Below are positions 1-8,823 of a DNA stretch of 34,218 nucleotides, one piece after another. Positions within the stretch are counted from its first letter, which is position 1. Every line of letters begins with the position of its first letter. Made by a program: the position numbers and the translations under genes. Under the pieces are notes generated by a model, which saw only the letters and a list, made by a program, of their open reading frames with translations, did not search any database and had not been told where the DNA came from. The stretch is from Acinetobacter terrae (lineage in GTDB: Bacteria; Pseudomonadota; Gammaproteobacteria; Pseudomonadales; Moraxellaceae). The DNA is taken from NCBI RefSeq assembly GCF_013004375.1, contig NZ_JABERI010000017.1, positions 1 to 34,218 of the forward strand, read 5' to 3'.

Positions 1-65
1 CGAGGTACGCCAACCAAGCGTTTGAATTCAGAATCTGAAAAACGATTTAATTTCTGATATCTCAT
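1..65 (-). CDS. Partial IS5-like transposase, N-terminus only
   Basis: From an ATG at 65 the minus strand reads MRYQKLNRFSDSEFKRLVGV and then runs off the window. The pattern of a short basic start followed by FKRLxGV is typical of the N-terminal helix-turn-helix region of a group of IS5-like DDE transposases. The catalytic domain is not in view. No good Shine-Dalgarno sequence precedes the ATG, which is common in IS genes. A plus-strand open frame over the same bases ends at 57 and is less convincing. Family assignment rests on about 20 residues, so it is tentative. Confidence 0.55.
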   Translation of the reverse strand, partial: MRYQKLNRFSDSEFKRLVGVP

Positions 66-106
66 GAAATTTATATTGAGGTGGTTTTTACTTTCGCAAG
101 AGGTCT
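1..106 (-). mobile_element. End of an IS5-like insertion sequence, cut by the window edge
   Basis: The first ~65 bases encode, on the minus strand, what looks like the N-terminus of an IS5-like transposase. The bases just outside it (about 91-106) read AGACCTCTTGCGAAAG on the minus strand, which is my guess for the terminal inverted repeat. The outer boundary near 106 is inferred from where the IS-like text stops and AT-rich chromosomal spacer begins. No second inverted repeat or target duplication can be checked because the rest of the element is outside the window. Confidence 0.55.
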
Positions 107-387
107 ATTTTTTACAAAATACTTTGAATTCATATTTTTTAAATTCAAATACCCTAGTTTAAATTCATATGAATTTGAATTTATTTTTTATCTTTTGAAT
201 TTAAAAATTTATGCATCGTTTTACAGCAGTAAAACTGAAATACAGGACGATTCTATTTGTTTGTTTTTTATGCAGTCTATTTATAAATGATTGTACAAAT
301 TACATACAGTTATTTTTTATTCTGTTCCGATAAACGGTGCATCACTTCGAAAGAGGCGCAATCATGCCCGAACTTCAGGCATAAAAA
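107..387. other. AT-rich spacer between the IS end and purK, with TTTGAATTTAAA-like repeats
   Basis: No convincing gene is present. The span 123-210 is very AT-rich and holds several copies of a TTTGAATTTAAA / TTTAAATTCAAA-type motif (about 123-132, 138-150, 158-184, 193-210), including a perfect 16-bp palindrome AAATTCATATGAATTT at 161-176. The same motif type recurs in oriC and downstream of gyrB. A small hairpin with arms ATGCC/GGCAT lies at about 364-382, just before the purK terminator. A 69-codon open frame starting at 81 is AT-biased, lacks a ribosome site and is not called. Confidence 0.5.
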
Positions 388-416
388 AAGCGGTCATTGG
401 CATGACCGCTTTTTTA
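388..416 (-). terminator. Intrinsic terminator of purEK
   Basis: The arms AAGCGGTCAT (388-397) and ATGACCGCTT (402-411) form a 10-bp stem with a 4-base loop. On the minus strand the hairpin is followed by a run of T, 17 bases past the purK stop. The plus strand also has a T run, so it could work in both directions. Confidence 0.85.
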
Positions 417-432
417 TCATTCAATCGAAGGA

Positions 433-1554
433 TTAAATGCTCATATCTTGAGTCAATGCCAAAGGTTCTGGCAAGATTTTCGCCAATTGACGGCATAAAG
501 TGGTTAATTCAGCGCTATCGTTTGGCATCAGCGTGATATGACCAATTTTACGACCTGTACGTTCAGTTTTATTATACAGGTGTAAATGTGCGCCATTTAA
601 AGCCAGGACATCTTCAGATTTTGGATGTTTGCCAATAATGTTCACCATCACTGTTGGACGAACCACTTCAGTTGAACCAAGGGGTAAACCTGCAACTGCA
701 CGAATGTGGTTTTCAAACTGCGAGCATACAGCGCCTTCAATTGACCAGTGACCTGAGTTATGCACGCGTGGTGCCATCTCATTAGCATACAAGCCTTTAT
801 CAGTCACAAACAACTCAAGCGTCAACACACCGACATAATTCAAATGATTGAGCAGGCGAGTGATGTAGTCTTGCGCCACAGGTTGTAAATCTGCACTGTT
901 AGGCGCAGGAACAATCGAATGCGACAGGATCCCATTGTGATGGTGGTTTTCAGCCAATGGCCAAGTTTTCACATCACCATTTTGACCACGCACTGCAATA
1001 ATCGACACTTCACGCGAAAACGTCACAAAACTTTCAGCAATCAGTGAACCGGCAGGCCCGAGTTCAATCCACGCTTGTTCAATTTGATCGGTCGTACGAA
1101 GAACGAATTGACCTTTACCGTCATAACCGCCCGTGGCTGTTTTTAAAACAATCGGTAAACCTAATTCAGCAACCGCAGCCTTTAAGCTGTCTAAAGAATT
1201 GACTGCTTTATACGGCGCAACAGGAATATCGAGTTGATCGAATAAAGCTTTTTCAAGCAAACGGTTTTGCGCAGTCGCCAAAGCCTGACGTGGCGGATGC
1301 AGTTCTTTTTGCTTGGTTAAAACATCAACATCTGCCAGCGGTGTATTTTCAAACTCTAGGCTGAAAACATCTGCGCTTTCGATGAACTGTTGTAAACCAT
1401 TTTCAGCTTTAGTCGAAATCACTTGACCCATCGCTGCGGAAGGGCAATCTGTATTGGCTTCAAAGAAGGTGCATTGAATATTCAGCGGTAGGGCAGCTTG
1501 TGCCATCATACGGCCGAGTTGACCACCACCAAAAATACCGATGGTTTTATCCAT
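433..1554 (-). CDS. purK: N5-carboxyaminoimidazole ribonucleotide synthase PurK
   Basis: PurK uses ATP to join bicarbonate to 5-aminoimidazole ribonucleotide, giving N5-CAIR in de novo purine synthesis; the unstable product passes to PurE. The 373-residue protein is full length for the family and belongs to the ATP-grasp superfamily. It begins with the typical IGIFGGGQLGRMM dinucleotide-fold motif (residues 5-17), has an ATP-grasp glycine-rich segment TATGGYDGKGQF near 140-150, and the metal-binding region LELFVTDKGLYANEMAPRVHNSGHW near 245-270 is easy to recognise. It follows purE by 27 bases on the same strand and is evidently the second gene of a purEK operon ending at the hairpin at 388-416. 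Nothing is unusual about it. Confidence 0.97.
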   Translation of the reverse strand: MDKTIGIFGGGQLGRMMAQAALPLNIQCTFFEANTDCPSAAMGQVISTKAENGLQQFIESADVFSLEFENTPLADVDVLTKQKELHPPRQALATAQNRLLEKALFDQLDIPVAPYKAVNSLDSLKAAVAELGLPIVLKTATGGYDGKGQFVLRTTDQIEQAWIELGPAGSLIAESFVTFSREVSIIAVRGQNGDVKTWPLAENHHHNGILSHSIVPAPNSADLQPVAQDYITRLLNHLNYVGVLTLELFVTDKGLYANEMAPRVHNSGHWSIEGAVCSQFENHIRAVAGLPLGSTEVVRPTVMVNIIGKHPKSEDVLALNGAHLHLYNKTERTGRKIGHITLMPNDSAELTTLCRQLAKILPEPLALTQDMSI

Positions 1555-1581
1555 AACGTGTGTCCCGTTTTAAGCTTGGCT

Positions 1582-2094
1582 TTAGATTTGACCCGGAATA
1601 TTTTTGCTCGCCACTTTTTCAGTTTGCGCAGCACGGAATTCAGCAACATTTTTTGCAATTTCAGGACGTGTTAAACCTAAAATTTGTGCTGCCATAATTG
1701 CTGCATTGGTTGCACCAGCAGGACCAATCGCCAATGTACCCACTGCAATACCTGCAGGCATTTGTACGATTGAAAGCAATGAATCCACACCATTCAAGAT
1801 TGAAGATTTTACTGGAACGCCTAATACAGGTAGATCAGTTTTTGCTGCACACATACCTGGTAAATGCGCTGCGCCACCGGCACCGGCAATAATCACCTGA
1901 ATACCACGATCACGTGCTGTTTCGGCATATTCGAATAAACGGTCTGGCGTACGATGCGCAGAAACAACTTCCGCTTCAAATGAGACGCCAAGTTGTTTAA
2001 GCATATTGGCAGTGTGTTCGAGAGTTGCCCAATCAGATTGAGAACCCATGATAATTCCAACGAGAGGTTGAGTGTCTGCAGCAGCCGCATTCAT
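1582..2094 (-). CDS. purE: N5-carboxyaminoimidazole ribonucleotide mutase PurE (class I)
   Basis: PurE moves the carboxyl group of N5-CAIR to carbon 4 of the imidazole, giving CAIR, the step after PurK. The protein shows the class I PurE signatures [10 protein letters not shown] near the start, VSAHRTPDR with the catalytic histidine, and [14 protein letters not shown] chose the ATG at 2094 (170 residues). An upstream in-frame start at 2163 would add 23 residues ([17 protein letters not shown]...) that have no counterpart in the family. The gene is cotranscribed with purK, 27 bases downstream. The C-terminal tail ending in NIPGQI is a little longer than in E. coli PurE. Confidence 0.95.
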   Translation of the reverse strand: MNAAAADTQPLVGIIMGSQSDWATLEHTANMLKQLGVSFEAEVVSAHRTPDRLFEYAETARDRGIQVIIAGAGGAAHLPGMCAAKTDLPVLGVPVKSSILNGVDSLLSIVQMPAGIAVGTLAIGPAGATNAAIMAAQILGLTRPEIAKNVAEFRAAQTEKVASKNIPGQI

Positions 2095-2274
2095 TGCAAA
2101 TATTCCATAAACGAATGTAAGGAAGGATAAATCTCGACAAATGCCAAGCTTTAAATGAATCACAAGCCCGATATTATAGACTGATTTTTCATCTCACCAA
2201 AATTTAACAGCTCAAGCAGGCTGATATTTTCAGTATTTTTTATAGAAATAGATAAAAACAGTGGAGTGGTCAGT

Positions 2275-2619
2275 TTATTGACTACGAAAGACAAAATATA
2301 CACAACCTAAAAGACACAATCCTGCCCATAAATAATCCAGTTTAAAAGGCTGCTTAAACAGAAAAATCATAAAAGGCACGAACACCAGCAACGTCACCAC
2401 TTCTTGGGTAATTTTCATTTGTCCCACCGCCCAGCCTTGTTGTGCAAGCAATCGAGTGGCAGGAATCATAAAGCTGTATTCGAGTAGGGCAACTACCCAG
2501 CCAAATAAAATCGCTTGCCAAAGCGGTGCACCATGTAAAAACTTCAAATGACCATACCAAGCCAAGGTCATAAAACAGTTAGAAATAATTAAAAGTAGCA
2601 GCGGAAAGAACATAGTCAA
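2275..2619 (-). CDS. DUF486 / DMT-like small membrane protein
   Basis: The product has 114 residues and about four hydrophobic segments (roughly 3-22, 33-52, 70-88, 94-111), consistent with an inner-membrane protein of the DUF486 family, distantly related to drug/metabolite transporters. Recognisable features are the FMTLAWYGHLKF segment near 16-27, the ALLEYSFMIPATR stretch near 44-56, and the LFKQPFKLDYLWAGLCLLGCVYFVF C-terminus. No substrate is known for the family. It stands alone between purE (same strand, about 180 bases downstream) and divergently transcribed mpl. The function is unassigned; the family call comes from overall pattern and length. Confidence 0.85.
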   Translation of the reverse strand: MTMFFPLLLLIISNCFMTLAWYGHLKFLHGAPLWQAILFGWVVALLEYSFMIPATRLLAQQGWAVGQMKITQEVVTLLVFVPFMIFLFKQPFKLDYLWAGLCLLGCVYFVFRSQ

Positions 2620-2866
2620 TTTATCTGGAATAATCGTGAATATTTTACGTTTTTCCAGTAAAAAAGCATGTCATTTCATCCATGATTTTTCCAACGAACC
2701 ATGCCCATATAACAGCGATATAAAACGCATGATGCAATCCTATGAATAGATACAAGAAAGACTATCTTTTCCGCAAAACCCTTGATATCGTTGCTTTCAA
2801 ATTGAATCAATAATGACACCACCAACAACACCGTGATGTGTCAAAAAAGCAGTGGAGTTAAAACGA

Positions 2867-4231
2867 ATGCATCTGCATATTTTGGGTATCTGTGGCACCT
2901 TTATGGGTTCGCTGGCATTATTAGCACGTGATTTAGGACATAAGGTGACGGGTTCAGATGCGAACGTCTATCCACCCATGTCGACCCAACTGGAAAATGC
3001 AGGTATTACCTTAATGCAAGGCTATGACCGTAGCCATTTGCAGCCACATCCAGATTTGGTGATTGTCGGGAATGCCATGAAACGTGGCATTGATGCTGTG
3101 GAATATATGCTGAATGAAGGTTTACCGTATATTTCAGGTCCACAATTTTTGGCAGATCATGTATTACAAGGTAAGCATGTTTTAGGTGTTGCCGGTACAC
3201 ACGGTAAAACCACCACAACAACTATGCTTGCTTGGGTGCTTGATCAAGCCGGATTAAACCCTGGTTTCTTGATTGGTGGCGTACCGCTAGGTTTTAGTGA
3301 AAGTGCACGTTTAGGTGGCGGCAAATACTTTTGTGTAGAAGCAGATGAATATGATTCAGCCTTCTTCGACAAGCGTTCCAAGTTTGTGCATTACCATCCT
3401 AAAACAGCCATTTTAAATAACCTTGAATTTGACCATGCTGATATCTTTGATGATTTGGCTGCGATTCAAAAACAATTCCATCATCTGGTACGTACCATTC
3501 CAAGTGAAGGGCGTATTATTGCCCCGATTACTGAAACCAATATTGATGAAGTTTTGGAAATGGGCTGCTGGACACCTGTGGTTCGCACTTCATTGGATGC
3601 GAATGAAAAAGCATCACTTTCTGCGGAACAACTATCTGCAGATGGCTCACACTTTAAAGTGTTAGAAAATGACGTGGTTAAAGGCATCGTTAAATGGAAC
3701 ATGACCGGTCAGCACTCTGTTGCCAATGCCTTGGCAACCATTGCTGCGGCTGAACATGTTGGCGTTTCAATTGAAACGGCTTGTGAAGCTTTATCTAATT
3801 TCGGTGGTGTAAAACGCCGTATGGAGTTGCTTGATACCGTGAAAGGTATTGAAGTTTATGATGACTTTGCACATCACCCAACCGCGATTGAAACGACGCT
3901 GGACGGCGCGCGTAAACGCTTAGGCGAACGTAAACTTTGGGCGATTATTGAACCGCGTTCAAACACCATGCGTATGGGTAGTCATAAAGATGGCTTGGCC
4001 CATTCTGCACGTTTGGCCGATGAAGTGATTTGGTATCAACCTGAAGGTCTGGACTGGGATTTACAACCGGTGATTGACGCTGCACCAAACAAAGCAGTTG
4101 TTGCACGCTCACTAGATGACATCATTAAAACTGTAGCCAGTGAAGCAGGTGAGGGCGATGCTGTGGTGATTATGTCGAATGGCGGTTTTGGTGGATTACA
4201 TCAGAAGTTGATTACGGCGTTGAAAGCGTAA
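2867..4231 (+). CDS. mpl: UDP-N-acetylmuramate:L-Ala-gamma-D-Glu-meso-DAP ligase Mpl
   Basis: Mpl attaches the recycled murein tripeptide L-Ala-gamma-D-Glu-meso-DAP to UDP-MurNAc, returning cell-wall fragments to peptidoglycan synthesis in the cytoplasm. It is a Mur-ligase family protein: an N-terminal Rossmann-like domain (HILGICGTFMGSLALLARDLG), an ATP-binding loop GTHGKTTTTTM at about 110-120, a central-domain motif NNLEFDHADIFDD, and the C-terminal domain with DDFAHHPTAI. I start at the ATG at 2867 (454 residues, usual length). It has a GGAG at 2854-2857 upstream and fits the family N-terminus; an upstream GTG at 2852 overlaps that ribosome site. The gene ends at a strong terminator. It is divergent from the DUF486 gene. 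Confidence 0.96.
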   Translation: MHLHILGICGTFMGSLALLARDLGHKVTGSDANVYPPMSTQLENAGITLMQGYDRSHLQPHPDLVIVGNAMKRGIDAVEYMLNEGLPYISGPQFLADHVLQGKHVLGVAGTHGKTTTTTMLAWVLDQAGLNPGFLIGGVPLGFSESARLGGGKYFCVEADEYDSAFFDKRSKFVHYHPKTAILNNLEFDHADIFDDLAAIQKQFHHLVRTIPSEGRIIAPITETNIDEVLEMGCWTPVVRTSLDANEKASLSAEQLSADGSHFKVLENDVVKGIVKWNMTGQHSVANALATIAAAEHVGVSIETACEALSNFGGVKRRMELLDTVKGIEVYDDFAHHPTAIETTLDGARKRLGERKLWAIIEPRSNTMRMGSHKDGLAHSARLADEVIWYQPEGLDWDLQPVIDAAPNKAVVARSLDDIIKTVASEAGEGDAVVIMSNGGFGGLHQKLITALKA

Positions 4232-4246
4232 GATTGAAGTATGAAG

Positions 4247-4270
4247 AAGCCCGCGAAGCGGGCTTTTTTT
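4247..4270 (+). terminator. Intrinsic terminator of mpl
   Basis: The arms AAGCCCGC and GCGGGCTT form a perfect 8-bp stem with the loop GAA, followed by a run of T. It lies 16 bases after the mpl stop and touches the stop codon of the convergent broken gene. Confidence 0.93.
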
Positions 4271-5186
4271 AGGCTAATAATTTATTAACTTGAACTTTCC
4301 AAGATTGGTCATGAATAATTCTTTCTTTAAATAAATCATTAGCTAATATTTCTGTTTTAGATAATTTGGACAAATCTTTCCACTTAGAGTGTTCAAATAC
4401 ATATGTTGCATTATTTGGATTATCACTTTCTAAAACTGATATTCCTTTAGATGGAAAGTTATAAACGACATAACCTTTGTACCCACCAAAACCTAATACA
4501 ATTTCATCAGGCCCAAAATTATGAATTTCAGACATTCTTTTTTCTATCACAGGTCGAATTGAAGGCTTCAATTTTGGTGATAAGGATTTCCTTATTGCTT
4601 CTTCCATTTCTAATTTTGTACCTTTCGGCAAAATGACCCAATTAACAAAATGCATTTTGGTTGGCAAAGCCACAAAACCATCTTTAGCTGGAATATGGAT
4701 ATCTAATTCACTACCAAAGACTTCAAGCGCTAAATTCACTTTATGTATAAATAATTCATCACTATCAATAGGATCAATTTTTATAAAGAAAAATAGTTCC
4801 TTATCATTCTCAATACATAGAACTGGAATATTCTGTGCTGCAATAGTTTCTCTTGGATAACGTTCATATGTTCTAGTAATAAAATCTGAAACTGTAGTTC
4901 GACTATCCCTACCATCAAACTGAGATCTAGTAGTCCAAAAAGAACGTGTTACTTTTTCTTTCGGCAAGTCTTTACGAATAATTTCTCTGCCATCTGCATT
5001 TCTTCTACTAAATCTTCCTATTTTATTAGGTAAAAAACTCTATCCATCCTTCCAATTCAATTTATCTGAAAATTTTTCAATATGTTTATCCTCTAAAGTT
5101 GATAACTTCACACCTAATAAAAAATCCTTTCCGAACTGAGACAAACTATCAGGAATTTTCCTAAAAGATTTCTGCTTAAACTTCAT
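4269..5186 (-). pseudogene. Unidentified gene interrupted by an in-frame amber codon
   Basis: Read from an ATG at 5186, the minus strand gives a continuous 306-codon frame (MKFKQKSFRKIPDSLSQFGK...) broken only by a TAG at 5042-5040, codon 49. The frame continues without a shift to the stop at 4269. The longest uninterrupted part (from about 4967, 232 residues) has no credible ATG of its own and would start at a TTG in mid-domain. Read-through of the stop therefore explains the gene better than a start there. No signal peptide or membrane segment is visible; the protein is rich in Lys, Glu, Ile and Phe with several aromatic beta-like stretches (IPVLCIENDKELFFFIKI, MHFVNWVILPKG, GGYKGYVVYNFP). 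I do not recognise the family. It is clearly more AT-rich than its neighbours, hinting at acquisition by transfer. A sequencing error at the TAG is the main alternative. Confidence 0.6.
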
Positions 5187-5725
5187 TAACAACCCCAAAT
5201 AAAAATGTATATTTTTTATTCAATTGGTGTGAATAACATTTATTCAAGTAATTATTTAAATTATATTTTTTTTAAAACCCAATATCTGCTGATCTTCTTA
5301 CACAATTAAATTTAAGTAGCTAAATCCTCCAAATTCCAATCCCATCCAAACATCACAATGACATAACAAGTTTCAGGCATAGTTTTTAATCATTTTTATA
5401 AGAACATCCCCCCAAATAACCTGAAATAAAAGTTCGTATTGATAATTTTTTGTCTTTAACCAGTTCAGTCGTCATTAAACCAGATCATTATGTAAGCAAA
5501 CCTGTCCACGTAATGACTTCATCAATTACTGTTGATAGCTTAGAGATGCACACTCTGTGTATTCATGCTCAATGCTTCAACCCCTAATAAATACAGCAGA
5601 GCCAATGATTAACTTCTTTCCTTCCATCGTTCAGTTTTCCTCTATTTAAATGTCATGCTTTCAATCATTTAAAGAGGAAATCCACCCGATAGGGTGAAAG
5701 AGAAGAAATAAAAAGGAATAAGCTG
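5187..5725. other. 540-base gap without a convincing gene
   Basis: This AT-rich stretch separates the broken gene from the alcohol dehydrogenase. A plus-strand open frame from about 5447 to a stop at 5585-5587 (about 46 codons, with an internal ATG at 5513) has amino-acid content that looks somewhat coding, but no ribosome site or recognisable product, so it is not called. The last ~90 bases must contain the promoter and leader of the dehydrogenase. No repeat, tRNA or terminator was found. Confidence 0.4.
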
Positions 5726-6808
5726 ATGACAACAATGAAAGCAATGGTCTACTACGGCGAAAATGATATCCGTTTTGAAGACCGTCCCATTCCCCAGATT
5801 ATTGATCCAACCGATGCGGTCATCCGAGTCACCAAAACCACCATTTGCGGTACCGATTTAGGCATCTGGAAAGGTAAAAATCCCGAAATTCAGGAAGAGG
5901 CCAAGAAGAAGACCGGTAAATTTGACGGTCGTATTTTAGGCCATGAAGGTATTGGTATCGTTGAAGAAGTCGGCTCGGCCGTCAAGAACGTTAAAAAAGG
6001 CGATCGGGTGATTATTTCCTGTGTCAGCCGCTGCGGGACCTGTGAAAATTGTCAGAAACAACTCTACGCTCACTGCCGTAACGGAGGTGGGTGGATTATG
6101 GGTTACATGATTGATGGTGCCCATGCAGAATATGTACGGACGCCCTTTGCCGATACCTCGCTTTATCCCTTACCCGAAGGTTTAAATGAAGATGTCGCGG
6201 TGTTTTTATCGGATGTATTGCCCACCTCGCATGAAATTGGCGTGCGATATGGTGATGTCAAACCGGGCGATAGCATTGCAATTGTGGGAACAGGCCCGAT
6301 CGGGATGGGTTGCTTACTGACCTCGCAATTCTATTCACCAGCGCAAATTATTGCGGTGGATATGGATGATAACCGTCTCGCACTTGCCAAAGAATTAGGT
6401 GCCACCCATACCATTAACTCAGGCAAGGAAGATGCAATCGCACGTATTCTAGAGATTACCGAAGGTCGTGGTGTCGATTGTGCGATAGAGGCAGTGGGTG
6501 CAGAGGCAACATGGAATATATGCCAGAACGTGGTAAAAGAAGGCGGTCATATCGCCAATGTCGGTGTACATGGCAAGCCGGTTAATTTTGAACTGCAAAA
6601 GCTTTGGATTAAAAACCTGACCATCACCACAGGTTTGGTCAATACCAATACTACAGGCATGTTGCTAAAAACCTGCTGTTCTGGAAAATTACCTTTAGAA
6701 CGCTTGGCCAGCCATCACTTTAAATTTGCTGAATTTGAGAAAGCCTATGATGTGTTTAAACATGCAGCAGACGAGAATGCGATGAAGGTGATTATCGATC
6801 TTGCTTAA
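5726..6808 (+). CDS. Zinc-dependent alcohol dehydrogenase (MDR family)
   Basis: This is a 360-residue medium-chain dehydrogenase/reductase that should oxidise an alcohol or reduce an aldehyde with NAD(P). The catalytic-zinc ligands are C41 (in TTICGTDLG), H73 and E74 (in LGHEGIG). The structural-zinc cysteines are C103, C106, C109 and C117 (RCGTCENCQ...HC). The Rossmann motif VGTGPIGMG lies near 193-201, and AVDMDDNRL after it places the acidic residue that usually favours NAD over NADP. The start at 5726 has AAGGAA seven bases upstream; an internal ATG three codons later is possible. The gene is monocistronic and ends at a hairpin shared with the convergent GNAT gene. The natural substrate cannot be read from sequence. 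Confidence 0.92.
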   Translation: MTTMKAMVYYGENDIRFEDRPIPQIIDPTDAVIRVTKTTICGTDLGIWKGKNPEIQEEAKKKTGKFDGRILGHEGIGIVEEVGSAVKNVKKGDRVIISCVSRCGTCENCQKQLYAHCRNGGGWIMGYMIDGAHAEYVRTPFADTSLYPLPEGLNEDVAVFLSDVLPTSHEIGVRYGDVKPGDSIAIVGTGPIGMGCLLTSQFYSPAQIIAVDMDDNRLALAKELGATHTINSGKEDAIARILEITEGRGVDCAIEAVGAEATWNICQNVVKEGGHIANVGVHGKPVNFELQKLWIKNLTITTGLVNTNTTGMLLKTCCSGKLPLERLASHHFKFAEFEKAYDVFKHAADENAMKVIIDLA

Positions 6809-6840
6809 TTGGCTCAAAAACATAAAGCTCCAAAATGATA

Positions 6841-6866
6841 AAAGCCCAAGTTTTTTGGGCTTTTTT
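6841..6866. terminator. Terminator between the alcohol dehydrogenase and the GNAT gene
   Basis: The arms AAAGCCCAA (6841-6849) and TTGGGCTTT (6855-6863) are followed by T on the plus strand, and the complementary run gives T on the minus strand. It can serve both convergent genes. Confidence 0.88.
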
Positions 6867-6880
6867 AAATCATGACAAAC

Positions 6881-7165
6881 TTAAGCCACAACATCTGCAA
6901 AGCTTTTGTCGCGTTTAAACATTACATCGACATATGAACAGGTTGGGACAATTTTCAATCTTTTTTGACGTGCGAATTCCACTAAAACATCCAGCAACTG
7001 GCGTGCTACGCCATGTCCACGCAAGACATCATCTACCCAAGTATGATTGGCAATAATTTGATGCTCACCTATCCAGATATAACTGATTTCTGCAATCCGT
7101 TGACCTGAATCATTCAAAGTAAAAAATTCGCCTTTTTGACCATTATCATCATGTTGAAACTGCAT
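6881..7165 (-). CDS. Small GNAT-type N-acetyltransferase (YjdJ-like)
   Basis: The product has 94 residues, the length of the short GNAT subgroup typified by E. coli YjdJ. The acetyl-CoA-binding motif is visible as VLRGHGVARQLLDVLVEFAR (about residues 47-66), an R/Q-x-x-G-x-G/A-type loop followed by a helix. It is followed by IVPTCSYVDVMFKRD, the conserved last strand and helix of this group. The N-terminal half (FFTLNDSGQRIAEISYIWIGEHQIIANHTWVDD) has the beta-strand pattern of these proteins. The acceptor substrate is unknown. It stands alone, convergent with the alcohol dehydrogenase. Confidence 0.85.
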   Translation of the reverse strand: MQFQHDDNGQKGEFFTLNDSGQRIAEISYIWIGEHQIIANHTWVDDVLRGHGVARQLLDVLVEFARQKRLKIVPTCSYVDVMFKRDKSFADVVA

Positions 7166-7403
7166 CGCTATCCCTCAATTTTTTACTTGATTGAAATTAG
7201 AATACTTTAAAAATAACTTATTTCAACACATCATGAATAGATGAATCTTTATCAAAAACTGACTTGGCAAAAGGGCAGAGCGGAATAATTTTAAGATTAT
7301 TGTTGTCTCTATATATGGTTAGCACTTTTGCTACTGAGGATTAAACTTAACAATTTTAAGGTTTAAGCCTAAAATTTAGCGCTACTTCTCAAATACTCTG
7401 ACT

Positions 7404-8594
7404 ATGTCATCCTTATCTTCTGAAATTCCACCTAATCCTACACGGCAATGGATCAGTGTCATTACCTTAGCCTTTGCAGCCTTTATTTTTAATACCACCG
7501 AATTTATCCCCGTGGCATTGCTGAGTGATATTGGCAACAGTTTCAATATGCCCGCCACTGACGTCGGCATCATGATTACCCTCTATGCGTGGGTGGTTGC
7601 GCCAATCTCATTACCGATGATGCTGATGACGCGTAATGTCGAACGCCGTTTTCTACTGATTGCTTTATTTGTCGTATTTATTCTCAGTCATGGCTTATCT
7701 TATTTCGCCTGGAATTTTAATGTGCTTTTAGCCAGCAGAATCGGGATTGCATTTTCCCATGCACTGTTTTGGTCTATTACCGCCTCGTTAGCAGTACGTG
7801 TTGCGCCTAAAGGTAAAGAATTTCAGGCACTGGGTTTACTGGCGACAGGTACCGCTTTAGCGATGGTCTTGGGGATTCCATTTGGTCGCATGATTGGTGA
7901 AGCGTATGGCTGGCGCAACACTTTTGCTTTAATCGCTATTGGTGCGGCTATCGTTTGTCTGACACTGGCAAAAACCTTACCCAAACTGCCCAGCGTCAAT
8001 TCAGGTTCCCTCAAAAGTATTGGTGTCCTGTTTAAACGCCCGAGCTTGGTGATCGTATTTGCCTTAACCATTATTATCATTACGGCACAATTTACCGCTT
8101 ATAGTTATATCGAACCCTTTACCCTCAATATTGCCCATTTTAGTTCTTCTCAGACCACCAGCTTATTACTCATTTACGGCGGTGCCGGTTTTATTGGCTC
8201 TTATCTGTTTGGTAAATTTGGCAATAAATATCCTAAAATTGCGATTCCTTTAAGCAGTGCTTTATTAGCGATGTCGATGTTACTGCTCCTGCCACTCGCT
8301 CAAGGTTTTAACAGTTTGAGTATTCTTAGCTTATTTTGGGGCATGAGTATTATTTGCTTTAGCTTGGCGCTACAAGCCAAAACACTCAACCTTGCATCGG
8401 ATGCGACCGATGTCGCCATGGCGATTTATTCAGGCCTTTATAATGTCGGTATTGGTGGCGGGGCATTATTAGGAGGAATGGTCACGGCAAGTTATGGCTT
8501 AAGTCAGATTGGAATCGTGGGTGGCTTGGTTGCTGTTGTAGGTACAGTCTTGGCATTCATTTTGGTGCAACGTAAAGATTTTATTAAAATGTAA
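7404..8594 (+). CDS. sotB: MFS sugar-efflux-type transporter (SotB-like)
   Basis: This 396-residue protein has 12 predicted membrane segments and belongs to the DHA1 group of the major facilitator superfamily. The first segment [21 protein letters not shown] and the following [18 protein letters not shown] are the hallmark of the SotB/YdhP/AraJ subgroup, which exports sugars or small drugs across the inner membrane. The loop RNVERRFLL and the segment [19 protein letters not shown] also fit SotB. There is no clear Shine-Dalgarno in front of the ATG at 7404, but the N-terminus matches family length. It is transcribed alone from the 240-base gap after the GNAT gene. The substrate cannot be deduced; SotB is a family-level name. 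Confidence 0.88.
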   Translation: MSSLSSEIPPNPTRQWISVITLAFAAFIFNTTEFIPVALLSDIGNSFNMPATDVGIMITLYAWVVAPISLPMMLMTRNVERRFLLIALFVVFILSHGLSYFAWNFNVLLASRIGIAFSHALFWSITASLAVRVAPKGKEFQALGLLATGTALAMVLGIPFGRMIGEAYGWRNTFALIAIGAAIVCLTLAKTLPKLPSVNSGSLKSIGVLFKRPSLVIVFALTIIIITAQFTAYSYIEPFTLNIAHFSSSQTTSLLLIYGGAGFIGSYLFGKFGNKYPKIAIPLSSALLAMSMLLLLPLAQGFNSLSILSLFWGMSIICFSLALQAKTLNLASDATDVAMAIYSGLYNVGIGGGALLGGMVTASYGLSQIGIVGGLVAVVGTVLAFILVQRKDFIKM

Positions 8595-8680
8595 GTCACT
8601 AGATAAAATTTGCACAATTCACATAAATATGCGATTCTTGCGCCATATTTGGATTAGATCCAAAACAAAATTGAGTTGAA

Positions 8681-8823
8681 CAAGGGGAGTAGCCTCCTCC
8701 AAGCGTCCTTAGAAGTAATTCTAGCCGACGTGTCAGAATATCGTCATTACACTTTGCAAAAAGTCGGTATCTGAGCATCTGAAATTACCAAATATGGATA
8801 TTCAGATGTAGGCAAGACCTTGA
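8681..8823 (+). promoter_or_regulatory. yybP-ykoY (Mn2+-sensing) riboswitch aptamer
   Basis: The leader carries the two invariant blocks of this RNA class: GGGGAGTAGC at 8684-8693 and GGCAAGACC at 8811-8819. Basal stem P1 can be seen as CAAGG (8681-8685) with CCTTG (8818-8822). A second long stem has CATCTGAA (8776-8783) with TTCAGATG (8801-8808). The segment GTGTCAGAATATCGTCATTACACTT in between has the form of the distal P3 arm, which docks to form the metal site. It lies immediately upstream of an Alx/TerC gene, the classic target of this riboswitch. Family knowledge: the ligand is Mn2+, and binding normally turns expression on. Confidence 0.88.

Noticed and set aside
1..57. Plus-strand frame RGTPTKRLNSESEKRFNF ending at 57, possibly the end of a gene
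   Set aside because: The opposite strand over the same bases gives a start codon and an IS5-like transposase N-terminus, a better explanation.
81..290. 69-codon plus-strand frame beginning near the IS end
   Set aside because: Extremely Phe/Lys/Tyr-rich from AT-rich DNA, no ribosome site, and overlaps the repeat block; it looks like chance.
2640..2840. Minus-strand frames in the DUF486-mpl gap, one with GLHHAFYIAVIWAWFVGKIMD and another with FAEKIVFLVSI, as if one small gene were frameshifted
   Set aside because: Both are under 45 codons, lack a ribosome site, and joining them requires an assumed frameshift; the gap must also hold the mpl promoter.
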